Shown: positions 10,437-22,380 of the stretch, piece after piece
Layout of the letters: every line of letters begins with the position of its first letter
Numbering within the stretch: position 1 is the stretch's first letter
Source of the DNA: Calamus simplicifolius
Lineage: Eukaryota; Streptophyta; Magnoliopsida; Arecales; Arecaceae
DNA length: 64,000 bases
Assembly: GCA_900491605.1 (NCBI GenBank)
Contig: UESW01004256.1
Coordinates: 363,293 to 427,292, forward strand
Reading direction: 5' to 3'
The notes under the pieces: generated by a model
Told to the model about the DNA's origin: nothing
Database searches by the model: none
The model's input: only the letters and a program-made list of their open reading frames with translations
Translations under genes and position numbers: made by a program

Positions 10437-13400
10437 CTAAGCCTGCAAATAAATTACATGGGAACACATGTTGTTTGAGAATGAAGTTAGCCTATTACAT
10501 TTGTATGAACATCCAAGGAGGTATTAAAAAAAAAAAAAAAAAAAGCCATGCTACAAAATGAAAGCTTACCATGCTCTCCTCACCAGAGGTGCACATAGGC
10601 TTGCGAGGGGGAAGTCGATGATGAGGTGTCCGCTGCAGGGACCATCATTTAATTATCAATGTATTGAAAAGAGAAGATAAAAATGAATTATTTCTGCATT
10701 ATGATTGAATTCAGTGCCAATAAAATCTTGATGCTGTATAATTAATGCTACGTCCTGCAGTATTTGTTCATATAAAAAGGAAGAATATCTACATACCTTC
10801 AACTTGGGCTTCAGTGATTCGACAGCAGTTCTTGTTTTCACATTTGCTCCTTGCTAAAACAAAATATTCTAAAAAAGTTATACTTCACAATTAAGTAAAA
10901 CCAAAATTTCTTGAAATTTCTTTAGATCTCTTATGAATAAAGAAGGTGCAGCAAGGCCATGGATCACTTATGACAGATCAGGCCCAAGCCTGTAATCTTA
11001 TATAAAAGCCAATATAAGGGTGGTGCTCAAGAACCTACTCTATCCATCCATCATGAACAAAGTCTTGACCCACAGTTTGTTTGGGTAGGACTAAATCCTT
11101 TTATGGACAGACTGGGTACGCCCTTGTGACCAAGCGCAGTGACAAATAGGCTATGCTTGACCGGACCACTTTCCATCTCATATCAGATTTGCCATCATAT
11201 GTACGGCTAATGCTGGAAGTCCCCTGTGCTTACCTTGCCAAGGGCCCAGTCCGCAGAATCAAAGTAGGCTCTCTCATTGTCCTGCAACCAATTATAATAA
11301 AAACAGGGGCACAAATTAGTACTTTAGATGAGGAAAAAAAAAATGTATAAAAGTAGTCTTGCCACCCTTTCCTCAGAGTAGATTTCTTTGTAGACCCAGT
11401 TTTCTAATTTCAGGTGCCCACAATTGACTTATCCTGAAGCTGATCAATACCTCTGAATGCATCAGAATAATCGTCATCATGGAGAGCATGATTATGAAGG
11501 TTCCTGTTGTGAGCCCCCTCAGTGTGTGGTCCCATGGCAAATGCCTTATTATTAAATAATTGTATGTAACCTAAGTTATATAATTTTGTTTAAGAGCGCT
11601 TTGGGCACTGGAAACATCCAGTATGATAACAGGATATAACAAGAGATTTCTGCTATAAAGCCCATGATGAAATCACAAAATTATAAAGCCATCCCAGTCT
11701 AGGATTTTGGATTTTGCAAGACTCCAGAGAGAGACCAGAGCCAAACCATATATTATTCAAACCCATAATCCTGGTAGGAATTATGCATTGAAAGTAATGA
11801 CTCACCTTTGATATCAAGGGCTTCTTTTTAGGCACAATTCCTCCATATTTTTTCTCCAGTGAAACCTGAGATTAAGCAAATATTGTAACACTTAGAAGCA
11901 ACTAATCACCAATCAAAACAGAAATATAGAGCTTTGTTTGCTCTATCCTTTAGTTTGCCAAATTATAATGTTAAATTTTAGATGATGAAAAACCCAAAAA
12001 GAATTGAAATCAGGATACATGAGGAGGAAGAAAATGCGCAACCCACTTTACAAAGTTTTACATAAATTTACTATTTTTTTATCTTTGCAACACCAAGATA
12101 ATGGTCCCCTCAACAGCTTTTCTCAAAAGTTGAAACTGTCCCCTCAAAAAAATAAAAAATAAAAGAAGAAGATAAATCCAATCATATATAAATATTGTGC
12201 ATCTCTTCTACTTTTCTTTCTTTCCATAATTTTTTGGAAAAGAAAGATGGAAGATGCCCATCCAAATCATTTCTTTAGGATTTTGAAACGAACAGTTACA
12301 TATCTCTAGATGATTTGTCGATGGTGCTCCACTAATCATGATTTGACAGGGGTGAGCCCTTTGGTAACCTTTATAATCCATTTCTTTCATTCCAATGATG
12401 CACCCACATTTTAGATTAGGATGTGTCACCTACCAATGGGAGTAAAAAATATCGAAACACAGGTGAAATAGCGTAGCCTTTTGTTCTTAGAAACTTGAAA
12501 CAGGTAGGTAAAAACTTCTAACTTTGATTTGGTCACCATAAATTTAGGTAGTTGTATTCTAGAGTTCCAATGCTATATGGTGCAAAAAGAAACTCAAAGA
12601 AAGTGGGTCATATGGTCATTCTAGAAGAACAATAATACATCAACACGTGCATCCCTGTGCATCACATACTTCCCATCATTGTAGGGCCTCACTTAACTAC
12701 TGATGTCAGACAAAACAACAAAAAGCAAGTAGGCATTTTCCACCAACATTATGGTAGATCTAATATTTCTATATAATGCAGGAGATTGGGAAGATAGATG
12801 AGGTGGAATTTAGAAGGGAATCCATCTCAATTATTTAAAATTTAAATCAGTATACTGATTTTTGACAACATAATCAAAGGTGCTACAAGTCTTGTCAGAG
12901 ATATGATCAAGGATTCTTGTGGTGGACAAATGTTCTAAAAGTTGAAGCTACTTTGGAATTCTCACAAAGCCTCCATTAGTCTTTCATTATGATAGCTAAG
13001 CCTACCATCATGGGTCCACAACTGGTTTAGCATCAACAATTTCTTTGGGGGTAGTCCGGATGGAGGGCATCAAATTCGCCGGCCTGAAATTTCAGGCACT
13101 TAGTAATAGGGAGATCATCTTTCAATAAAAGGCTTGAACTTTGACAGCCATTATTAATTCGGTCAGTCACAACGTCCTCTGATGGCAACCTAATGAAAGA
13201 ACACAAAACCATCAAAGAACTAACATTTAAATCACCCGATTAAAGTCAAATGCCATATTTCCCTTTTTTCTCATTCTTTTATGAAGGAAAAGCTACCCCC
13301 AGAAAATAAGAATTGAAATCACTAATTCCTTCTGTTCATAGAATGGGATATGTTTATGCCGTCAAGTTAGAATTCTGATTCTTCTAAGCGTCGATTTCTT

Positions 13401-13824
13401 GATATCAATCGATCCTCTTATATTGGAATTATTTCTCTGAGTAAATCTGATTCTATTTCATTAAAAAAATCAGCATCTTGTCCTTCTAAATCTGAAGAAA
13501 CAATGCTACCCGAATCGATCAGTCCCAACGAAACATTTTTTTTCAAAAAAAAATAAAAAGAAAAACGCATCAATCGATTTGACTGAAAATATAAATCAAT
13601 AAACATTTAAAAAAGGGGAAATTTTTAGAACCATAAGCCATCTCACAGAACCCTTTTTTTTTCTCTCTTTTTCTTTCTCTTTTTTTTTGGGGGGAGAGAG
13701 AGAGAGAGATCACAGAACCAATAATTCGGAAGTTCATAACCATTCAAGAGCTGTAAAATAAATAAAGCTTAAAGCTTACCTCTTCTCCTTGGGAAACCAC
13801 ATCCTCCTCATTGCAGCCCGCCAT
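10437..13824 (-). CDS. Endosulfine/ARPP-19 family protein, six exons
   Basis: Assembled by eye from splice signals; coding exons in transcript order are 13780-13824, 11806-11865, 11234-11281, 10797-10853, 10570-10632 and 10437-10442. All introns are GT..AG, all phase 0, and every exon is a multiple of three, giving 92 residues. Exon 2 ends KKKPLISK and exon 3 reads DNERAYFDSADWALGK, the signature core of plant endosulfines (animal FDSGDY). Exon 4 reads QGANVKTRTAVESLKPKLK, followed by a basic PHHRLPPRKP segment. In animals and yeast the serine of this core is phosphorylated and the protein then inhibits PP2A-B55; by homology that would be Ser44 here. The final exon carries only one codon plus the stop TAG. 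The protein is small, soluble and probably largely disordered. The introns hold AT-rich sequence only. The first ATG after a pyrimidine-rich leader is used. Confidence 0.88.
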
Positions 13825-14406
13825 CTCTAATCCTCCTCTCTCTACACCCAAAAGGGAAACTTATCAGCCTTAAAAAAACCCAATATAAAGGAAAATTTGG
13901 ACGAACTGGAGGCAATTAATCTTTTGTCTGATAGTAGTCTTAAATGATTGGAATTGGTTATGAATCTGAGAGAGAGGGGGGGGGTTGAGACAGCAAAACC
14001 TTGAGGCTAGAGAGAGAGAGGCTGGGACTCGAGCGAGGAGGAGATGGGAAGAAGCCCAAAGGGGGGAGGAGAAGAGAACATAATATAGCGATGCGGCGAG
14101 GGGGAAAAAAGAAGGAAACGCTACGAGGGCGGGTTGAGTGTGGTGTGATAAATGAGAATATAATTAAGAGGGTCATGAGAAGGAGGGGGGGGGGGAAGGA
14201 AAGGAAACACTAAACGGCAAGATTTGGTGCCAGTTGGTCCTTGCGAAATGCGCCGGAAGTTCACACGTGCGAGTGATACGACGCCCCCAGCCGACAGACC
14301 ACTCCGCCAACAGCCCTTTTGTTTTTTCAAGCTTGGATTTTGGTGCTTTGGACGATTCCTCTCTCTTTCTCCCTGTTGAGATTCTCTGTACCGACCTCAG
14401 GAGCCT

Positions 14407-14409
<3 letters not shown>
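13825..14409. other. Upstream region and leader of the endosulfine gene
   Basis: Purine/pyrimidine-asymmetric sequence, strongly GA-rich on the plus strand at about 13970-14210 (CT-rich in the direction of transcription), as is common in plant leaders and core promoters. A possible TATA-like CTATATTATG on the minus strand lies near 14080. No start site can be fixed. Open frames here are by-products of low complexity. Confidence 0.45.

Positions 14410-14448
<39 letters not shown>
14410..14448. repeat. Microsatellite (AT)n
   Basis: An uninterrupted AT dinucleotide run of about 19 units. Confidence 0.95.
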
Positions 14449-14450
<2 letters not shown>

Positions 14451-14894
14451 TTCGTATTCGATGTTCTTCTAAATCTTCTATGCCTTGAGCTTGCGTGTCT
14501 TGGCGATTTTGTTTTGGTTGGCATACAAAGTTTGCTCACGGAGTTTGATTCCGCGATGTCCATTTGGGATAAGATGCTGTCATTTTCTTTATAATTTTGA
14601 TTTTTTAGAAAGTGATAATTATTATCTTGAGTTACCATTTTTTTTTATTTCAAAAAAAAAAAAAATCGGCTGATGCATCCTTCAAATTTGAATGATTTAT
14701 ATTGTAACTCTCCGCAAAATTTAAAATCCTAAAACTTTTATTTTATTGCATAAGATTTATTTCATTCATTCATGTTTAAGCTACCACGTAAAAATCAAAC
14801 TCAAGATTACGAAATAATTTTACTTCTGTTAAAAACTTCGAAGCAACTTTAAAGGATAATTTTAATATTATTCAAAAAAATAGTGTAATTTTAG

Positions 14895-15310
14895 TGTACC
14901 TATGATACCCATCCTAAGAACAGGGAGTGGTTTATATGGAAAAAGCAAGAAAAGAGTAAATACTATTGGATTTTTTTTGGGCTGATCTAAGTTGATGTGG
15001 ATCTTATCCGTCTTGATTTTTTTTGTAACGAAATAGATTCGTGAGTGCTGTGGACCCAACTCGGGCGATGGGAGCCACCTCTACTGCGCATCCGGAGCTC
15101 AGGCGATGGAAGTTATCTTTTGAACCTGTAAAGCTACAGAAATAAAGTGCTACATTGATGACCACCTCTAGAATTCTGTATGGTTGATAGATTGTGATAT
15201 TCATCCCGTAAAGTTTCACAATACCAATTGAATTTCTTTTGAGTTGTGATGAGACCATTTCTTGTAACGAAACATATTTATAAATACTACGACCCTTAAC
15301 CCTTACAGTA
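14895..15310 (+). mobile_element. TRIM-like LTR element, copy 1 (degraded)
   Basis: Its parts match the reverse complement of the element at 16670-17410. One LTR-like half ends with TTGTAACGAAATAGATTCGTGAGTG-type sequence at about 15020-15060. A short middle contains AGAATTCTGT at about 15172. A second LTR-like half starts near 15197 and repeats the TTGTAACGAAAC motif at about 15263. There is no coding capacity, and the primer site is not preserved. Boundaries are approximate. Confidence 0.45.
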
Positions 15311-16669
15311 CCAAAATTAAAAAAAAAAGATTAATATATAAATTATTATTATTATTATTATTTTGAAGCCACTGTCTTTCCCAAGTTGGACAAATAGTGG
15401 GAAACTCACCTCTTAAGGTCAGAATATTGGCGTAAGATTACATGGCACAGTGTTATTAGCCACAAACTATGATTGTTCTCAAAATTGAGGGTTGGTTTGA
15501 AATATCAGTAGGAAAAGAAAAAAAACTGAGTTAATAAAGTGGATGTCACCCAGGGCCAGGAGTTCAGATTATTGCCTTTTTGAGTTGCAGCAAGTGGAAA
15601 CGCCAGACAAGGAAGGAGTCATTGTGGCGGCAAATTTGGAGCTTGGAAGGCGTCCACGTACATTTAACAAAACACCCTACGAAAAGCGAAGGACGATGGA
15701 GCGAGCCTGCTTCAATGTGACCGATGAGCGTCTCATCTGGTGGAAATCCACGTAGCCGTCAGCTCACTCATCCAAACCAAATGCAATCCCTACCAAACCT
15801 CTGCTTTATTATGATATCTGATCTTATTTTAAATTTATTATGCCTATAAAATAAAATAAAAAAAGTCAATTCTGTAATTAATTGAATGACTTATGACTTA
15901 TCATCCTAACATATGGTTTTGAAAACATGATGATTTCTATTTTATTATATTTAAATAAATTTTATTTATTTTTAAATTAACTCGTATATTAAAGTGGTGT
16001 GATCAAATGCAACGCTATCTCTAGCTTGATTTTTCTCTGTAAAAAAATTAAAAAAAAAAAATTGGAAACGCTTCACCGGCAAGGCAAGTAGTTTGGCGTG
16101 ATTGAACCCAGGAGTCCACCAATCTCTGGCTTGGATGCTGCGCCACGAATGGCTTTTACTTCACGAAAGATGGATTCGAGTCAGAGCACGTGAATGGCTC
16201 GTCCCAGTGAAAGGAGATGCAAGGAGGTAGGAACCTGGGAGCATGCTTTGATTTAGACTGAATCTCGTTTGGTGGAGGTAGGTGAAGTTGGTGAAAGAGA
16301 ACAAGTTTCTAAAGGGTGGGTAAATTATTTGGACGGGTAAGTTAATTGGATGCAACGGAGATTACTTTAGAAAAAAAAAGAAAAGAAAAGAAAAGAGAGA
16401 TTTTGACTAAGCCTTAAGGGAAAAGATATTTTCAGACCAGTAGTATAGGAAAATTTGGAGGGCTGAATCTTCTGGTCAAATTTTGCCCAGTCTTTGGAAT
16501 TCAAAAGGAAGAATAAGTGGAAAGAAATAACAAGGCGGCTGTCAAGGCTCGGCTTGCTTCACGTTAAAAGCATGGGAAATTTGGATGTGTTCCGGCCTAC
16601 TTTTATCATTGATAGGATCTACATGGTTATTTCCTTTATGCTTATACTCGAATTGCTCTTAGAGGAGAT
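15311..16669. other. AT-rich intergenic spacer
   Basis: Contains a short (ATT)n at about 15340-15362 and an (AAAAG)n run near 16372-16395. I see no gene, RNA or element ends. Confidence 0.5.
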
Positions 16670-17410
16670 TTAGAAATATCATTACTAGTGTCTGTCCGGA
16701 CTTCAGACCTGCAATATCTATGAATTTGTTTCGTTACAAAAAAAGTAACATGAACAAGATCCATACCAATTTAGACATCACAATCCAAAAAGATCCAATT
16801 GGTACTTATTCATCTTCCTTGACTTGTTATAAACCATACAACCAACTCCTAATTTTTTGATGTGGGACTATTGGAAGGGGCATCACAATCTACCCTTCTT
16901 ACAGATGTGACATCCTCATCGCTAGGAGTACACGATCATAACCATCAGGCAGACAGAATTCTAAAGGTGATCCCCACAGGTTCAAAGGTGGCTCTCATCC
17001 CCAATAGATGTAGCACTTTATCCACTTAGCTCTGCACTTTCAGTTGGAATCTGGCTTTGATACCATATTGCAACGATTCGAGCTCTGGATCCACAGCACC
17101 CACGAATCCATTTCGTTACAAGAAAGTAAGACGGATAAGATCCACAACAAATTGGATCAACATAAAAGGATCCAATTGGTACTTGTCCATCTTTGTTAAC
17201 TGGTTATAAACAATATAACGACCCGGGCCCGTAGCATCTACGAGCCCGTTTCGTTATAAGAAAGTAAGACAAACAATGTCCATACTAACTTGGGCCATCA
17301 TAGCTCAAAAGGAATGCAATTGGTACTTGTTCATCTTTTTTAACTGGTTATAAATCATATAACCAACTCTTAATTTCTCGATGTGATACTATTGGGAAGG
17401 GGGCATCACA
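16670..17410 (-). mobile_element. TRIM-like LTR element, copy 2, with a duplicated LTR part
   Basis: Read on the minus strand it starts TGTGATGCCCC at 17410. It contains three related stretches, each with GTACCAATT(G/T), TTATAAC and a GTAACGAAA or ATAACGAAA motif (about 17217-17410, 17066-17213 and 16690-16881). Between the second and third lie a primer-like TGGTATCAAAGCC (17053-17065), about 170 bases of non-coding middle and a purine-rich GTAAGAAGGGTAG just before the third TGTGATGCCCC. That layout (LTR, primer site, very short middle, purine tract, LTR) is a TRIM; the extra stretch looks like a tandem duplication within the 5' LTR. No coding sequence. The outer 3' boundary is approximate. 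Confidence 0.55.
17053..17065 (-). other. Candidate primer-binding site of the TRIM-like element
   Basis: Minus-strand TGGTATCAAAGCC differs by one base from the initiator-Met tRNA primer site. It sits between an LTR-like end and the short internal region. Confidence 0.5.
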
Positions 17411-17629
17411 ATTTTGCTTCCAAGTATTCCGTAATAGCTATTTCTTATAGAAGTTTAATCATTATCAATCATATATTTCGGAAAACTAATCAAGTTGCTG
17501 ATGTTCTAAGTTATTGCTTTTCAATTTTAGTATTGAAATAATAATCCTCCAAATGATTCGAAGTATTTCTTTTTTTTCCTCACTTTTTGATATTTTTTAT
17601 GCTAAAATAAAGAAAACTATTTTTATTAG

Positions 17630-17631
<2 letters not shown>

Positions 17632-17671
<40 letters not shown>
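17632..17671. repeat. Microsatellite (GA)n
   Basis: About 20 GA units in a row. Confidence 0.95.
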
Positions 17672-17678
<7 letters not shown>

Positions 17679-17829
17679 ATTCAATCAAGTCTCAATGAAA
17701 TTTAGCCCATGTTGATTTGAGTTATGAAATGGATTCTGGCTTAATTCAACGGGCCAAACGGAGCTAGAACCATAAAACCTAAGTTTCAATCATGGATGAA
17801 GTTTTACTACCATCCAAGTCAAGGATCAA

Positions 17830-18104
17830 CTTATCTGTGCAACCACTTTCTATCAACCCTCTGGTTAGTGACATACGGTCAATGCTTCAGCTTAATTCTG
17901 TTCAATTAGCATATATATTGGGAAGCTAACTCTACCGCGACTGGGTTGCTGTCTGGGTCGCCCATCATTCTGGTCTTGGTATTGATTATCGGATGACTCT
18001 TGCCTAATGGTACTCTCTCAAATCCTATATTCTGATATATCGGACATGTCTTATCCAACATTGATATAATTGCTTGTTTGTAAAAAAAAAAAAAAAAAAA
18101 AAAA
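17830..18104 (+). mobile_element. LINE 3' end with RNase H fragment and poly(A)
   Basis: The plus strand encodes, across one shift, pieces such as INPLVSDIRSML and EANSTA. These match the RNase H region of the LINE fragment at 28.1-28.7 kb (NPLISDIRSLL, EANSAADWIA). The copy ends in an A run at 18082-18104. Severe 5' truncation is typical of LINE insertions. The left boundary is a guess. Confidence 0.6.
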
Positions 18105-19736
18105 TCAACTTGGCTGAATTGTGCAAGGAAAACAAATGCATAGACACCCATAGGTTGGTGGATACTTTTAAACCAAGTTGTTGGATATTAGGAACATATC
18201 TTGTGAGCTGCTTTTTGAAAAAAAATAAAAATAAAAGGATGGAAATAATTGAGTTTATACTTTTAAATCCTTTGACTTTTGAACCTTAAAAAAATTTTGT
18301 TCATCGATGAAGAAAAATCTGTCTCCTTGCTCTTTCAAATTAAAAGAAAGTTCAGTTTGTGTGACTGACTATGATGTTTCACCCATTCCAAGGGTCAATT
18401 AAGCCGTTGTTCTACTCTTTCCGGTTGCCAATAGTTGAATCAATTTGAGGATTTTTTTTTTCTTAAAAAAATATATAATTTTCCAATAAAATTATTTTTT
18501 TAGAATAATATCAAAAAGAAAAAGTATTTCTCAAAGCAATATGGAACAAGCTACGTGGATTACCACAAAGGTCATTGTCTCAAACCATAAATTCGTATGT
18601 CCAACAAATCACACGTTGGGTATTGAGATGTTTGAAACTTTTTTTTAAAATACTGAGATAGAGCTTTTTATCTTTAATAGATGATTTCAAGTAAAAAAAA
18701 AAGGTGATTTTGAAATCATCTCTTCAACGGAGCCTTTCACTTAATTAATTTTTAGAATGAAAGGAAGTCGAGTGTTGCAATAAATTATTTGTTGGATAGA
18801 ATTTTATAAAATTTAGAATGACATACGTAGCCTAGCATGTGATCTATGTTACATTTAATTTAAAAAATTTTGGTTATTATTCTTGAAATTAATTTTTTCA
18901 TGTGTTATTTAAGAGAAAATGACCCCTCCATCTTGAACTGGTCGTAGAACTGTGAGTGATATAACATCAAAAAGTGAACCGAAACACCAACCATGGAAGA
19001 ATTTTATAAAATTTAGGAAGCCAGCTTCACACCCAACAAACCTTTGAATGGATCGGCGGCAATACCTCAGTTAATTTGCACCTCCAAGGTTCCAATTAAA
19101 ATAACATCTATGATCGCTCTTCAACGCAGCTTCAACGAATCTTGTAATTATTTTTGTACAATCTTGTAATGTTAAAATTTATTATTATATTTAATTCCAA
19201 TCCAAACGGCTGTAAAATTATTGATTTTCTCATTGATTGGCTTGAAATTTAAATATTATATTCTTTAAAGCAGTTGAGTCTTGATTCACTGCATCAAATT
19301 TAAATCATCTGGCATTGAATTCAATTCTAGAAAAGTTATATCTTTTTTTTTCCATCCATGGATTAAAATTTGACTCGTCATGCCCTTTCCATGCATGAGT
19401 CCATCAAATTCAATGCATATTTGTATAAAATAATTAATAATTTGCGTTTAGTCATCTTTAAAATCCATTCTCATGTCTGGTCAAATTCCAATCCAAATAA
19501 TCAGAAAATTATTAACTATTTTAATTGATTAGAAGTAATCTTTTATCTGAGTCATGGTTCATTGTATCAAATTTAATTATTATCATAATAAATACAGTTT
19601 CCAAGGATGTATTATAATTTTTTTATTCTGATTGTTTGATTTAAATTATGGAGAATTATGTCTTTTAAGCGTTCCAATTTTGGATTTACTATTTCAAATT
19701 CAAACCTTCTGCATTAAATTAATTTCCATATAAATT
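18105..19736. other. AT-rich intergenic spacer
   Basis: About 1.6 kb of AT-rich sequence with degenerate internal similarity (repeated ATTGATT..GAAATT and CATCAAATTTAA phrases between 19190 and 19700). No gene supported. Confidence 0.5.
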
Positions 19737-19741
19737 GTATC
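19737..19741. repeat. Target site duplication GTATC (left)
   Basis: Five bases repeated exactly at 26679-26683, fixing the insertion boundaries of the LTR element. Confidence 0.85.
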
Positions 19742-21367
19742 TGATACGACCCGTTAACAGGCCCATGAGCAATAAAAACATAAATTTTCAAACAATTTTT
19801 TAGGCAGCCATCTTCTGCGGCCTTCCTAAGCGGCTTAGTTCTTAGGCGGCCTCGCTGGCCTACTGGGCATTTAATTCCATCCGCAGCTTTGCTCTCTGTT
19901 GCAACAAGCGTCCGTCATAATGAAGAGAGAAAACAAAAGGGAAAAAGAGCTGAATGGGTTCTCTTAAGGACCACATTTTGTCATTAATGTCCCATAGGCA
20001 AATTAATGGACAACATTTAATGATACAGAGACAAAGAAAATCCTAGACAACCCCCAACACTCCTATGATGGCAGCCAAGAGCAGCCTAGACGGCCGACAC
20101 CCCCATGACGGCGATCAAGAGCAGCCTAGACGGCCCCGAGCAATCCTAGACGGCCCTCGACACTCCCATGACGGCGGCCAAGAGCAGCCTAGATGGCCCC
20201 GAGCAATCCTAGACGGCTCCCGACACTCCCATGACGGCGGCCAAGAGCAACCTAGACGGCCCCGACACTCCCATGACGGCGGCCAAGAGCAATCTTAGAC
20301 GGCCCCGAGCAATCCTAGGCGGCCTCATCGGACCCAAGTCCCACAGATGCCTTCCCGGCCTCACCCAGCAATGGCCTCATGGAGCAGAGGCCCTAGGCGG
20401 CCACCAGCGTCCCTAGGCGGCCTGCTTCTCCCAGCCAGCAAGCTCCTCCCAGCTGGCCATCCATGGTGGCCCCTCGCCCAACGGCCGTGACCTTCCACGG
20501 ACCTTCCGACTCTACACGCCAGGTAGAGGGTACGGTCTTCATAGTTCACCAGGGGCTAGGTCCAGGCAATAGAATTGGATGAAGGGAAGATATAGCTTCT
20601 CCACGTGTTAGGTGGCATAGACGTGAGCCAGAGGCATCCTTGAGTGGCCTATCGGTCCGAGGGTACTATTAGCCTTTATTTAATTCAAGAAGGGACTCAT
20701 GGAGACTAACAAGGACTCTGGCCATTAAATAAATATTCAAGATCAATGTACCAGAAAAGGCCAGCTGTGCACACTCGATCTGCGAATGAAATCATGACTT
20801 GCATGAGGTAGGGCGATGCTTTTAGCTCTGACATGTCACTAAAAGACAATGCCTGCAGCTCTGACATGCCACTAAGAAGAAGTGTCTTCATAAAAGCTTC
20901 GACATGTGGCAGCACTTCAGGTCTCACAGATATTAACCCTGACATTTTATCTACCAAAAGTCCTCAATCATCATGACACCCCCAACCACTCAGATCAGAT
21001 AAGCCCCAAAAGTTATGGTCCATCATGAGGACCCACGTGGCTTAATTCCACTAGATGGCAAAGATCCAAGCCACTCAGGCAAAAGACAAAGTCCAAAGAT
21101 AAATAAAAAGGGGTAAAAGGGACCTCCAACCAGGTAACTCCAGAAACTCAACATGCTCATTCTGAGCCCCTCTCTCTTTCTCTTTCGAGCTTTCTCAAGC
21201 TCACGGCTGTTGCCCAGAGCACTAACTTGAGCGTCGGAGGGTCCCCGCCGGAATACCCGGCCGTGGGACTTCTTGCAGGCTTTGAAGACAAAGGAAGGGC
21301 CCCGATATTTCTATGGAGGAACGGCCGACGCTCAAGGATGCCAGCTCAAAGTGATTGGGCATCAACA
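19742..21367 (+). repeat. 5' LTR of the LARD-like element
   Basis: Begins TGATACG and ends CATCAACA. Contains a minisatellite of about 50-base units (about 20085-20320) and near its end a stretch with TCTCTCTTTCTCTTTCGAGC upstream of the primer site. Confidence 0.85.
20085..20320. repeat. LTR minisatellite, left copy
   Basis: Imperfect tandem units built from GACACTCCCATGACGGCGG, CCAAGAGCAGCCTAGACGG and CCCCGAGCAATCCTAGACGG modules, about four to five units. The right LTR has about twice as many. Confidence 0.85.
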
Positions 21368-21387
21368 GATTGGCGCGTCAGGAAGGG
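21368..21387 (+). other. Primer-binding region of the LARD-like element
   Basis: GATTGGCGCGTCAGGAAGGG follows the LTR end. The gypsy element at 60.1 kb has GATTGGCGCACCAGGAAGGG in the same place, two differences in 20. The tRNA primer is not identified. Confidence 0.7.
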
Positions 21388-21455
21388 GGGACACACTAAA
21401 GGAAAGAAAGCTCTGTCTCCCTGAGCTATAAGTCTTTGTCCCCTCTAAGATAGCC

Positions 21456-21956
21456 ATGGTGGTGATGCGCATACCAAAGGTCCTCACCAATCATGCCGGG
21501 GGGCATCCACATCGCACTGAGCAGCAAAGGACCTATCTCTCTGCTCCTCCCTCACCACCAATCTCAGTTGCTCTAATCAACTAGCTGGCTATCCTTAATC
21601 AATAAGTTCATGCCTTGAATGCAGCAGTTCATGAGCTGCAGAAGCAACGCTCGTTGGCTACTCGGCAGCAACCCAAGCCTCTCACATCGCCCATGATAGC
21701 TGCACCAATTAGCCAGTGATTCACCCACGAGAAATCTCGTCATAGAGAAGCTTATCGCCATCAAGCTTCACCTAACCACCGCCACTGCGAAACTTTCAAG
21801 AGACCGTGGTCTCCTGCCCTCTGCTCATCTTCTAAGTCATCTGGGGAGGACCTTAATCATGAGATGAGGAGGCGTCTGGATGAACAACACCGGCGGTTGA
21901 AAAAAGCTCAGTCAAAGGCTCAACAATTAGCCAGAGGTGGACTGCAACATGGGTAG
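21456..21956 (+). pseudogene. N-terminal gag remnant
   Basis: Begins ATGGTGGTG and, with breaks, parallels the N-terminus of the gag at 58.5-60.0 kb. A GGHP..R..E segment corresponds to AGHIPRVEHSE. Leucine-spaced VHALN and VHELQ match VQDLTTMVRGLQ, and MRRRLDEQHRRLKKAQ matches AEQRLDEYHRRLDEL. A stop at 21954-21956 ends it. It lacks the capsid-like gag core and the zinc knuckle. In gypsy elements, retained 5' gag can contain RNA packaging signals; that role is inference here. Confidence 0.6.
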
Positions 21957-22380
21957 CAGAATAATTTTAAAAAGGGAAGAACTCGAGACATTGTCCATCA
22001 CCTCAAGCTTTCATGGGCATTTTATTTCTGGTGGTAGTGAGCCGAGAGGTGTTAGTACATTAATGCAAGGTGGAAGATGAGGACAAAAGGCTTTGACTAT
22101 TGACTTCACCTTCCCCCTCTCTCCCCTTCTCTCTTTCTCTCGACTGCACCCAAGAGCCAAACCGAGCCCAGGACCTCCTACGGATTTCGTCTAGCTGCTC
22201 TCAGACTTTATCACTAAGGACGACCAATCTCTTCAAAGAAAGAGCTCTCAAGCCAAAAAGCTCTCAAGCCTTTAATCGATGACAGCATCAAACACGACAC
22301 GAAGATAAAAAGCTACGAAAGCTAAGTATACTGCACCCAAAAAAAATATAAAGGAAAAAAAAAAAAAAAGAAGTTTTTCA
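21957..22380. other. Non-coding interior of the LARD-like element
   Basis: Pyrimidine-rich segment (CTCTCTCCCCTTCTCTCTTT) near 22110-22142 and an A-rich run at 22336-22370. No coding signature. Confidence 0.5.

Noticed and set aside
14001..14213. Arg/Gly-rich open frame upstream of the endosulfine gene
   Set aside because: Low-complexity purine tract in the leader and promoter region, antisense to an equally open frame.
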